A stretch of 64,000 nucleotides of DNA from Membranipora membranacea (Eukaryota > Bryozoa > Gymnolaemata > Cheilostomatida > Membraniporidae), in contig OU612066.1 in NCBI GenBank assembly GCA_914767715.1, forward strand, positions 11,475,001-11,539,000, read 5' to 3'. How positions within the stretch are numbered: position 1 is the first letter of the stretch; the number at the start of each line of letters is the position of its first letter. A program made the position numbers and the translations under genes. A model generated the notes under the pieces. It was not told the DNA's origin. It did not search any database and was given only the letters and a program-made list of their open reading frames with translations. Below, piece after piece: positions 49,701 through 59,251 of this stretch.

Positions 49701-51490
49701 ACAACTCATTATTTTGTATTAAAGGTGGGGTAATCGATACCAGGTCGCTCACAAATAAAGAGTGAGCACAGACACCATCCTCTATTTTTGCTAAACTAAA
49801 ATCAATCCATCTGGTAACTTCTTTCTGTTGAAGATTTCAGCAATTTTTATGACATACTATTTGAAATTAAATGAGTGCAAGAAAAAATATGACACAAGCA
49901 GGTCTTTGAAATAAGGTTAGGTCTTTGCCAAATTTCTATTGCCAACCATTTTGTCCGTATCAATATCATGCCAAAGCAAACTTCTATTCTAAAGCTTTGA
50001 ATCGAGACACAGGAGACTTTTCAAGTCACGAACAATCTGATGAGCTAATAATCAACAGTAACATAGAAGTCACCAGTGATCTGTCAAACAAAAGTGAATA
50101 TAAATTCTAAACCAAATAGCATTGCCAACACTAGCCTGTCTTGACAAGCTTTGTTCGGGGGTGGGCGGATGGGTGGGGGAACACCCACCCACCCGCCCAT
50201 CCCCGAACAAAGCTTGTCAAGACAGGCTATGCCAACACTATCAATTGAATTTTTAATTTGGGTAATCTAGGGTAGCCTACTCGTGACCACTCGTACAGCA
50301 GTCACGCTGCTTCACTACAAAATTAGGCACTACAACAGGTGCTTGCAGCTCGTATGGTAAGACCGGTGTATGACAATCTTAGGTGTTGTAAGATGTAGTC
50401 GATGCAGATGTTTGCTGCGACATCAAACTATACCTTACAGCACATAGGACTGCATAAGGCCTGACATAACAAGCTGCTTCACATTGAAAGCCTAACAAGT
50501 GATGTTTGTTGAATGTTTGACAGAAGACCAATGATTAAAGTTTCATGGGGCCTGCATGACAGTTAACATTGTCTTTATGACAAGGTCTTCGGCATCCGCT
50601 CTCAGTTATTGCTCTGCAAAAAAGCTGAAGATTTCGTGTATCGGGATGAATAATGAGCATGTTAGCTCCAAACATGGGCTGAACCAATAAACTCTCTACA
50701 ATATATTTTCTCATAAAAGTGGCTACTGCACTGAGGCTGGACCAAGTGTTGTGTAAAACAATAGCAATGTTTAGGCCTACATGAGAAAATACCCTTCTTT
50801 ACCTTGTGGATCTCAATCAACCATGCTTGGAGTACTCGAACAATGGACTGGTATAATGATTGTAAGTAGCAACCCCAAACCCCCTTCTTGAATGACAAGA
50901 CAGTCAGTAACAATAACTTTGAATGAGTAACATAAGATAAGAACAAATGGACACTAGCAACACTTTGATTGACCTGTATTTGTAACACTCACTCAATCCA
51001 AGAAGTGCTGATGGAGCACATGATGTTTGCAACTGCAAAGAGTTCAATATTACTGCACACACTGCACACACTTTGCGGTGCTTTGCAAACAAAACTTCAT
51101 CTCATTTATTTTCAACATAGAAATAGAGCCATGTCTATGATTTTCAATTAATTTTCCAGCCCTTGATAAAAGTTCATGTTTGTAGCAAGCAGGCTGTTTG
51201 ATTTAGGATAATTATGTTTTTGGTAAACTAACCTGTGTGCAGTTATTTTTGGATTAAGTTTTAGAAGTAGAACTGCTGGGACCGCTAAATTGCCTCTAAT
51301 CCTGGCAGAGAACATGTTTTAATTAACGGGGGGATTCCCACATGTACACATATGTCATAGAATACAGGTTACAAAACCACCCACACAACTTTACTCTATC
51401 AGAGAGCAGAAGGACTGTCAAGTGCTTGGCAGGTGCACTGTGTGTTTTTGTTGTTTCTCTCAGTTGTTTCGGTTTTAAATCTGCTTCAAG
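46768..51490. other. Divergent upstream interval of DENND2 and TRIC
   Basis: No conserved coding exon was recognised. It should hold the non-coding 5' exon(s) and promoter of DENND2 (minus) and the promoter of the TRIC gene (plus). Related words occur twice at about 48880-48960 and 49050-49130 (AAGCAAGGAGTAAATTCCTA versus AAGTAAGGAGTCAGTTCCTT), suggesting an old local duplication. A palindromic mini-element sits at 50132-50229. Confidence 0.45.
50132..50229. repeat. TAGCC-type hairpin mini-element, best-preserved copy
   Basis: A 98-bp near-perfect palindrome begins TAGCCTGTCTTGACAAGC and ends GCTTGTCAAGACAGGCTA. It is flanked by a perfect 9-bp direct repeat TGCCAACAC at 50123-50131 and 50230-50238. 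The inner arms are GC-rich (CCCACCC/GGGTGGG) and nearly the whole unit can fold into one stem. The flanking repeat indicates insertion by transposition with a 9-bp staggered cut. Confidence 0.85.
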
Positions 51491-54400
51491 ATGGATTTCT
51501 ATGCTATCTGTGAAGCTGCCATCCATCTTAAAATGTACCCAGTGTTTGATATTATCCACTACACCATGATGTGTCTCAATGTCAAAGAAGATGTACAGAA
51601 ATCAGGTGAGTTGCAGATTTAAGAACCCTATCAATATATCTTCCATTGTATGTGAATATTTTCCACTGTTGTAAGGGAATTGGTTATTTGGAACCTTCAA
51701 GGAACACTCCCGTCTCTTTAGTATCATGACTATCAAGTACTCTGTATTGGGGGTGCTGCTGTCAATGAAGTCTTCTGGTCTCAACTAGGAAGGCTATCCC
51801 TCAAGTTTTGTAAAAACAAATAGTTATTTATGATGAGCTATATCATATCACGTCATGATGCGCGTGTTATAAAAGTTGAGTGATCGGGAAAATAGTATAG
51901 GGCATAATGCCGACATTATAATAATTTATTCAAGGGAGAATTAGAGACTGCGCCTTGTGGTGTGTTTTTATATGTCCGCTTTCCTGTCGGGCGAAAATTT
52001 TCAATTCACTTATGTACGTTCGACATGCGTACTGTTAGGATGGTGTAAGGAGGAGTGATGGTTCAACCAAATGGTTCAGTTCTTTTTAACAAAACGCCTG
52101 CATAGCATAGCAAGCTTTATTGGCATACAAGGCCAAATGGATCCTTGTGCCAATAGTGAAACGCACCAAAAGTGTATGTGCAAGCAGGGAGAATGCACCA
52201 TCCTCCCTGGAGCAAGTGACAGTATCTGAACCTCATAATACAGCCATGTCAATTTACAATTTGCTATTGAGCAGTGCAATGTCGAAATTGGTCGTATTAT
52301 ATTGATGAATTTCTTCTTGATAACAGAACTCTCATAGAGTTATTATACGTGATTAGCTCCTCAATTTAGAGCATCCATTGTATGAATGTAATTAGCGCTA
52401 GTATAATCAATCAATTCCTGATCTACTGGGATAATGTGCCTGTTGCGAGTTTTGATGTTCAAGTAAATCATAGCAGTGTACAAAAATGAGGTTTCCCCAT
52501 GAACTGGTCCTGGTTAACCTTGTCACGCGGGCAGCGGGATTTGGTTTCTTTAGGTTTAAACCAAAAAAACCAAAACCCATGACAAGGCTAGGTCCAGGTA
52601 TGTTCATGACTTGCCAATGTGTTGGCTCCCAACACAATCAATCAGACTCAACACCTTGGCTAGTTCATGACACTGATTATGTATTAGCAACCAATCTAGA
52701 GTTTTGATGAATAGCCTCTTTTATATTGATGATTTTGTGATGATGAGATATCCAGCATTCACTAAAAAAATTGGGATGCGTTTGATCGGGTTATGTCTTA
52801 AACAAAATTCCTAGGCTATAAATACAGTTATGTTATGTGGACGAGCGTAATACGGAGGCTGTCTTGATCGATCGGTCCCTAGATGTGTAGGCCTAAGTGA
52901 AAAAAAAGTAATAGGCCAGGTATACAAGATACTCAGTCAACAGGCTTAGTCTATAGACCGGCAGCTTAGGCGATTGATATTCCAATTGTTTGCGTACACG
53001 TCATCTTACATCATGGGAGAGTTGTTTTGAAACCAGATAAAGCTCTCAAGATCTATCTAAGCCAACAGCTTATGATGCTTTGGATGAATCCTTACATTAC
53101 TAGATTTACACGTGTGTACTTTACGTATTGGCCTGTATATGGATATGCGAGAGCATATAAAGTAGCATATATTAAATTATTTTATTAATTGCGATGACTT
53201 GGCTCTTTAAAGTGAGTACACGTATTACTACAGGATTTGCTGACCTCTGCTAATATTGAACGGTATGTTTGAATTGTGAAGATCTTATTGGGAAATAGCC
53301 TGCAATATAAATTGCTGCTGCCGCATATTATTAGCATACTCAGTAACAAAGCAGCAGTTCTAACGTGATTCTATATCAAGTATTTTGTGCAAATTAACAC
53401 AACAACAGTATATAAACGTGTTTCAGCTATTTATAGGTCTGCCCGACCTAAGTGCTCCAGCCCACAAGTGCATACTTGTATGGGCCTCTCTCACGTCATG
53501 TACTACAAAAGATGATGTGTAGATCATGTATTTAGGGTATTACAGTTTTTCACTAACCACAGAGAGCCAACTGTGGTTAGTATCCTCATTCAATAGCTAT
53601 GTTATGTCTCTTGATTTACTATCATTTATGTTAAAAGTATGCACTCCTATAGAAAAGACTCATGTTCTGCAAATATTGTTAAAGTATTATAATGAATGGC
53701 TGTCAATCTTGCAAGTTGCAATAATGAAAGGCAGCATATGTCTGTAGATGTTGTCTGACTTGCCGATCGCTGCTTTGATTGATACATGCAAAGGTTATTT
53801 TCACCTTTATACTCTTTGTTGAATTAATGCCGGCGATCAAGAAAAATGGCCATCAAACCTGGTATAATTGTTCCTTAGTTGCGGTTCCCTGTGTTTATAC
53901 CTCCTGCGGGTGACTGTTATTTTCCAATTTAAAGTATATGAACTTGACAAGCTTTGTTTGGTTGGTGGAGAGGGGACACCCCCCCCCCCCCCCGCCCGCC
54001 AAACAAAGCCTGTCAAGACAGGCTAGATTGACATGTACTCACTCACCGTTTTCCTTTCACATGTCCACCAATATAATTAAATTATTCCTACAATTTCTAG
54101 CAGATGGCGGTAGTGGTGAACAAAGTGGTAGGATATTAATGCCCTAGCAACCATTATTCTGGCATGGTGTGGTATACAACCCCATTTGGAAATTGCCACC
54201 CATAAAGCCTGAACAGTTCCCAATACCTTTTTGTTTGTTCTCTAAATAAGGAAAATTCTGACATCTACACTGTGCATAGCTTGTTACCCTGCATGTAATG
54301 ACATTATCTCACTGCGATAGATCAGGCCTAAACCAAACCGAACAGCATCAGTTGAACTTTCTGGTGAAAGTAAATCAGTGGTAAGACATTAGTAGCAGGC

Positions 54401-57400
54401 AGCTCGCCATTTGGCGCTCTATTATTACAGTTGTAAAATGTTCTTCTCGGCACAGGGGCTCGCATTTCAAACACACAATGATCTAATACTGGTGCAGTTG
54501 TGCTGTTTGCCATTGTTGTCACACAAAATACATTGAAACAGTAATATTGATGACATGGTAGTTGTCTGCCCCTGTTGGATAGAGACCTGGGCCTATAACC
54601 ATAATCATACTCAATATTATTCATGTTTTGGCTCTAACACATATTTCACTTGATCATGACTACTATTTCTCTCTTTTGTAGTTCCATTCCCATTTGCCCG
54701 ACAGCATCCACTGGCTCTATGGTTTTCGAGTATGCTCATGTGTTTCGCCAGCCAGATTTGGTTCTGTTTTCTGTTTAATACACCGTTGGCTACATTATTC
54801 ACGAATCCACTTAACATTGCTCTCGCCTCAGCAATCTGGTAAGTCAGATCTCTAAACGATCACCATATTTATGTTCTACTTGTATTAAATATCAGTACTG
54901 CATATTCCAACTCATTGTCGTCTTGTGATCATCTGACCTGCCAGCCAGATGCCAATGCTGAACATGCTATTATATGTATGGCAAGCAACTCTTCATGATA
55001 TATTCATATAAAATGTCAGGTTGTCTTAAGACCCTTCATATAGTTAACATGAGACAGCCTGTAAGGTTGAAGTTCCGGGCTTTTCTTATAACCATGAGAC
55101 ATGAATGGTACTTGAATGGCTCTCTGACATAGAATATGTCTCCTAAATTAGCCAAATCCTACATGGGATATACAACTTCTATTCATAGTGTGTTTCAAAA
55201 ACAGCCCACAGGGTTTAATACAAATTTATATCGGTATAATTTAATGTTTCATAAAGAACTAGAAACAGGATTTGTGTTCTCCTGGCATGCAGTATTGGGG
55301 ATAAAACTTACTTATTTTTGTTTATTTGTTTTTCACCGACAATAAAATATAGCTGTTGATTGATACTAGCTTGAGTTTCTACCATCTCTAAGTTAGAAAA
55401 GCAAACCTAATCCCTTCTGTGTATTTTCCAGGTACCTGATAAATTATACCCCAGGCGACATAGTCTATCGCCTTATATCATTCAAACCTTTTAAACTGAT
55501 CATTGCTTCAATGAAGGAGGTACATCGCGTTTATGGTATACATGCCGGAATCATACTTGCTGTAAAGAAATATCCAAACCAGTATTTACTTCAAGTTGTT
55601 GCCGGTATTCTCAAAGGTAAGTAAAGTATATCATGGTGGCTGCCTCTGACTGTGAATTCATCCTTTAACATTTAACAGGCGTGTTTTAGATAAACACAAG
55701 CAAGAACATATTTCACTCAGTTGATCACAGCAGTGACTGCGAAGTTGCACAGTGAGTTATTAAGGATTTGTGATAAGTATTACCTCTTATCCGCCACGTT
55801 TGAGCAACTTTTGCACATATTTTGTCGCCTAAGCTAATAATTTTACAGCTAATTTTCTTGAAACGAGATTTCTCATGACATTTTTCTCACCTTTGGTTGC
55901 GGCCTAATTGTCTATTCCATTAACACTTTAGGTGCTGGGGAAGATGTTATGTATTCATTCGCCAGATTAGTTACTGGAATATTTAGACCAAGGGAAAATA
56001 CTTTTATATTACCTGATTTGTAAGTCAAGAAACTATTAATGTCTTGTTACGGGAGTTGTGTTGTCTTGTGAAGGAGATACACAACTCCTCGTGTTTGTTT
56101 AACATTTTGCGTTGTCATTTGAGTATCATTATAAATACTGGTTAAAATATTATTGCCGACTGTATTCAAGGAGTTAGAGGGACTAACTCCTTGCAGAATT
56201 CGCAGTAATATCTTAGTCAATTCTCATAAACTTAAATCTGGTGAACTAAAAGGGCAACACAAAATGTTTCGATGTATCAAGCCAATATCTGAATCTGAGC
56301 ACTTATCTTTTTTGCTGTATCTTCCAAAGGCAGCTCATATGTTTGGATGAAACCATTCGAGCGTTTTATCCGTGGTTTCTGGGCACCTAGCAACAATGAG
56401 TTGCTGCAGCCTAGCTTGTGAGTACAGAGATGAATGCTTGCCCCCACCCTGTCATATTTCTGTAGATTGTCCAGAGCTTTGTTAAGACTGATCTTTGCTC
56501 GTAGAGAAATAGCAAGGCTGTCAATATGAAGTTTCTGCACTGCATAAATAAATGCGCTTTACCATGTACATACGTAGTTGAAATGGCACAAATAATGCAA
56601 ACTATCAGTATGAACATAGCTCTTTGGGGCTCCCGGTATGAGAAATTATAGCATTTGACAAGGTTTTATTTTGTAATGGTTATGTGAGTCATACCTGCAT
56701 TTCTATTTATGTGATTCCACTGAATGATCAAAGATTGAACCGCATATATTTAATTTGTTATTTATTCAATAGAAAAACTTTATTTTACTTATTTTTATAT
56801 GATTCGTCAAAATGAGTGTTGGAATCCGGCTAGATCAGCTCTAAATGTAGCCAGTCCTGACAAGCTTTGTCAGGGCAGGCTTCTCCTAATGGTGATAGAG
56901 CTATCTGTTTCCCCCTGTGCCCCCGCGAGTTACACATTGTTTGCACTGGCCGCATGAAATTCGTTAATGTACATTGATCATTCTATCTAAAATAAGTCCT
57001 TATTCACTACAATATTCATTGAAGTGAACCCGCAATTGCTTTCAATGTGAATGCCCAAAACAACTTAGTTGTGCTCTCCTGGTTCCGGTGTGGACAATTC
57101 CTAATCTTGTTCATGTTTATAATACTCTGTTGTTATATTCTGCAGTGTGTTGAAGGCTAGTACAGTTGTTTCAGTGCTGTTCGTGCTGAATGCTGCTCAC
57201 ATCATACATGTAGAACACTTCATCCTGTTCTCCTGCTCAATGGCTGCACTCATATACATACGTCTATCCATGATGCTTCTCGGAACTCGAGATCCTTTCC
57301 TCCCGTTCGAGAATCTCCTCTGCTCTGTAGTTTTTGGTGGAATGTGGGACGCTCTAAGACGCGCCCGAACTGTAGAGCCTGTCAATGGTGCTGTGGCTGC

Positions 57401-57425
57401 TGATAATAAAGTCAAGAAGTCATAA
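51491..57425 (+). CDS. TMEM38: TRIC (TMEM38) intracellular monovalent cation channel, 5 coding exons, 274 aa, alternative exon 4
   Basis: Exons: 51491-51605, 54682-54838, 55432-55616, then 55932-56019 (4a) or 56330-56417 (4b), then 57146-57425. Either choice gives 825 nt. TRIC channels are trimeric K+ channels of the ER/SR that balance charge during calcium release. The start MDFYAICEAA and KMYPVFDIIHY correspond to the family N-terminus; HPLALWFSSMLMCFAS is the TM2 region; W-Y-L-I-NYTPGDIVYRL and IIASMKEVHRVYGI carry the conserved KEV motif and a following basic residue in the lipid-binding helix; the last exon holds the sixth and seventh membrane segments (VVSVLFVLNAAH, FILFSCSMAALIYIRLSMM) and a lysine-rich tail VKKS. 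The length is close to vertebrate TMEM38A/B (about 290-300). The glycine triplet usual in TM2 is absent (CFASQ). Intron 1 is 3.1 kb and contains two hairpin mini-elements. Confidence 0.93.
52515..52590. repeat. TAGCC-type hairpin mini-element in TRIC intron 1
   Basis: The ends are TAACCTTGTCACGCG and CATGACAAGGCTA (subfamily 2). The flanking 9-mers GGTCCTGGT and GGTCCAGGT match at 8 of 9 positions. The arms are imperfect with a TTTAAA centre. Confidence 0.75.
53944..54025. repeat. TAGCC-type hairpin mini-element, left end lost, in TRIC intron 1
   Basis: CTTGACAAGCTTTGTTTGG ... CCAAACAAAGCCTGTC then GACAGGCTA at the right end places it in subfamily 1. The outer six bases of the left arm are missing or diverged. 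The centre is a run of 15 or so C residues. Confidence 0.65.
55932..56019 (+). CDS. TMEM38: TRIC exon 4a (mutually exclusive)
   Basis: 88 nt, acceptor AACACTTTAG, donor GTAAGT, entering in phase 1 and leaving in phase 2. It encodes GAGEDVMYSFARLVTGIFRP followed by RENTFILPD. It keeps the GAG start seen in the fifth membrane helix of vertebrate TRIC channels. Confidence 0.9.
56330..56417 (+). CDS. TMEM38: TRIC exon 4b (mutually exclusive alternative)
   Basis: Also 88 nt, with a pyrimidine-rich acceptor (CTTATCTTTTTTGCTGTATCTTCCAAAG) summarised by its last bases TCTTCCAAAG, donor GTGAGT, phase 1 in and phase 2 out. It encodes GSSYVWMKPFERFIRGFWAP then SNNELLQPS. It aligns without gaps to exon 4a (shared G1, F10, R12, G16, P20, and P-x-F at the end) and keeps the family FERxxxGxW pattern better than 4a does. 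The separating intron is 310 nt. Including both exons or neither would break the frame. Confidence 0.88.
56848..56882. repeat. TAGCC-type hairpin mini-element in TRIC intron 4
   Basis: The 35-bp palindrome TAGCCAGTCCTGACAAG / CTTTGTCAGGGCAGGCT has flanking 9-mers CTCTAAATG and CTCCTAATG (7 of 9 match). It is nearly all arm with almost no loop. Confidence 0.65.
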
Positions 57426-57526
57426 CCGAGGTAAGCAGACTATAGGCCATACTTTACTTTAGTTTCAACGACAACAAGTTAGGCAATTTCCACACAAGGA
57501 CTTTGCCGTCAGTAAAGTAGCAATGA

Positions 57527-57532
57527 AATAAA
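57527..57532 (+). promoter_or_regulatory. Likely polyadenylation signal of the TRIC gene
   Basis: AATAAA, 102 bases past the stop codon. Confidence 0.5.
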
Positions 57533-57671
57533 AAACAATACTAACGTAAACAAATTAACTCAATTTGAGATTTTTACTGTGTTACACTGCAATATAATAA
57601 ATAGTCACAGATAGTCCCATATTACAGTACATTGTTTCTGTTTTAAAAGGTTACGAAGACTGTAAAACTTT

Positions 57672-57785
57672 TTTGTAAGACCAAGAGGAGAATTGTACAA
57701 ACCGATCGAACAAGGTGTGGAAAGCTGCACCAAAGAACCTGTATATACAAGCTTCCAAAGGAATGCTTTACCTAAACTGGACTTT
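57672..57785 (+). repeat. Dispersed repeat, copy 1 (shared with 63525-63625)
   Basis: AAGAGGAGAA ... ACAAACC ... AGGGTGTGG-like ... GAACCTGTATATACAAGCTT, then GAAATGCT-like sequence, recurs in the same order and strand at about 63525-63625. The copies are diverged. Both lie in 3' flanks of plus-strand genes. Confidence 0.55.
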
Positions 57786-58309
57786 GAGATTGTACCTGTT
57801 TCTATGATACTGTAATTTACAGGAGACTCATTTTCACACGGTCATTGTTTGTGGTTTCCCTGATTTTCCAAGGCATTGTATAGCCAAAGAACTAATTCAA
57901 GTTTTAGACTCCACTGGTTTAATTATACGCCGTAATGCCATGTTATTTTTTTGTGCAATACCTTGAGATTTTTTACTGTGTATTCACTTGTTGTTACCCA
58001 CGAATCTCAGCCTCCCATCCCTTGTCTTGCACCGTTCTATATTATGTTTTTGTCCCAAACTTCATAATTGGAGTATCATTGATTTTGTCATCCCCCATAT
58101 ACATTTTAATAACGAGGAAATGTAGAATCTGAGTTTCGAAATGTAACTTTTGTTAGTTATCTTATTTTACATATTTTTCACACAGCAAAGTCAATATCGC
58201 TTGGTTGAAAGTAGTTTACACAGATGAATAGATTAGAAAACTCCAGATTCATTTTGGTCTTATTATCTTCATTTCGTTATCTGGTGCTGTCTTGAAATTG
58301 GGACTTACC

Positions 58310-58360
58310 TAGCCTCGTCACGTGGTTACCTTTTTGCTTTGTAACCGTGTGACAAGGCTA
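58310..58360. repeat. TAGCC-type hairpin mini-element
   Basis: A 51-bp palindrome with ends TAGCCTCGTCACGTGGTTAC and GTAACCGTGTGACAAGGCTA (subfamily 2). The flanking 9-mers GGACTTACC and GGTCTTACC match at 8 of 9 positions. Confidence 0.8.
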
Positions 58361-58828
58361 GGTCTTACCAGTTTGATATTTTGCGCAGGCTTCAAAGATC
58401 CTAACAGGCTTCTATTAGCAATCTTGTACCTGTTCCTATCATAAGATCAGGTTTGATTCAAATTTGCCTGTATTTCTGATTACTCCCATTCTACTGTTAA
58501 CTGATATCAAAGTTTTTTAAATATTAATGTAGGCTGTGTGACTATGACTGCGTTCATTGAGAGAAATACTGACCAAAATAGTTCAATGACCTGATGAGAA
58601 TTCAGACAGATACATACAGCCAAATGTACACTCACAGAGTAAGGTCATATGTCCTTACTCTGTGATACACTGTCTATCATGTTATGATCTGCTGGAATGA
58701 TGAGAAAGTAAAAAATAGCGTTACATTTTAATGCATTTTCCTGGAAGTGAGCAGTAAATCAAAAGTTGCTAAAGTAATTTGATCTTTTCTTCATGATCAC
58801 TCATGGATGAGCAGTTACTATTATTTAG

Positions 58829-58928
58829 GCCAACAATATTTTAGGAGGGTAAGTTACTAAAAGCCAACAATATTTTAGGAGGGTAAGTTATTAAAAGCCA
58901 ACAATATTTTAGGAGGGTAAGTTACTAT
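58829..58928. repeat. Tandem repeat, 34-bp unit, about 2.9 copies
   Basis: The unit GCCAACAATATTTTAGGAGG continues with GTAAGTTACTAAAA; copies start at 58829, 58863 and 58897 and are nearly identical. Each contains an acceptor-like TATTTTAG and, four bases later, the consensus donor GTAAGT. Confidence 0.9.
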
Positions 58929-59251
58929 TAGCTGGCAACATTTTGCCGCACTTTGGATATACATTAAAGAATCAAACAGGGTAAGCTTCATTATCAATCT
59001 AAAAAATACATGTAGAGCTGCTTTTGTTAGTGCAGTTTATCCAGGTGTACAAGAAGTTTGATATGAATATTTCTCACATATACATGTCTAAAATAAAAGT
59101 GAATGACTTGAAAGATGCTGTGTAAAAGGTATTTCACTTACTCCATCCAATCAGGTGTGGGGGCGCTAAGACTAATTTCTAAACTTTCACATATCACTAC
59201 CCTCAGATGTAACTTTGGACATTTTTGTATAGTAGGAAGTTGATAATTAGC

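Larger units (their letters stand above)
57533..59251. other. Intergenic, TRIC to FMO
   Basis: It holds a repeat shared with the FMO 3' flank (about 57670-57790), a hairpin mini-element (58310-58360) and a 34-bp tandem repeat (58829-58928). No extra exon was recognised. The FMO promoter should lie in the last few hundred bases. Confidence 0.5.

Noticed and set aside
58829-58928. CRISPR-like direct repeats
   Set aside because: Three head-to-tail copies without spacers in an animal genome; a simple minisatellite.
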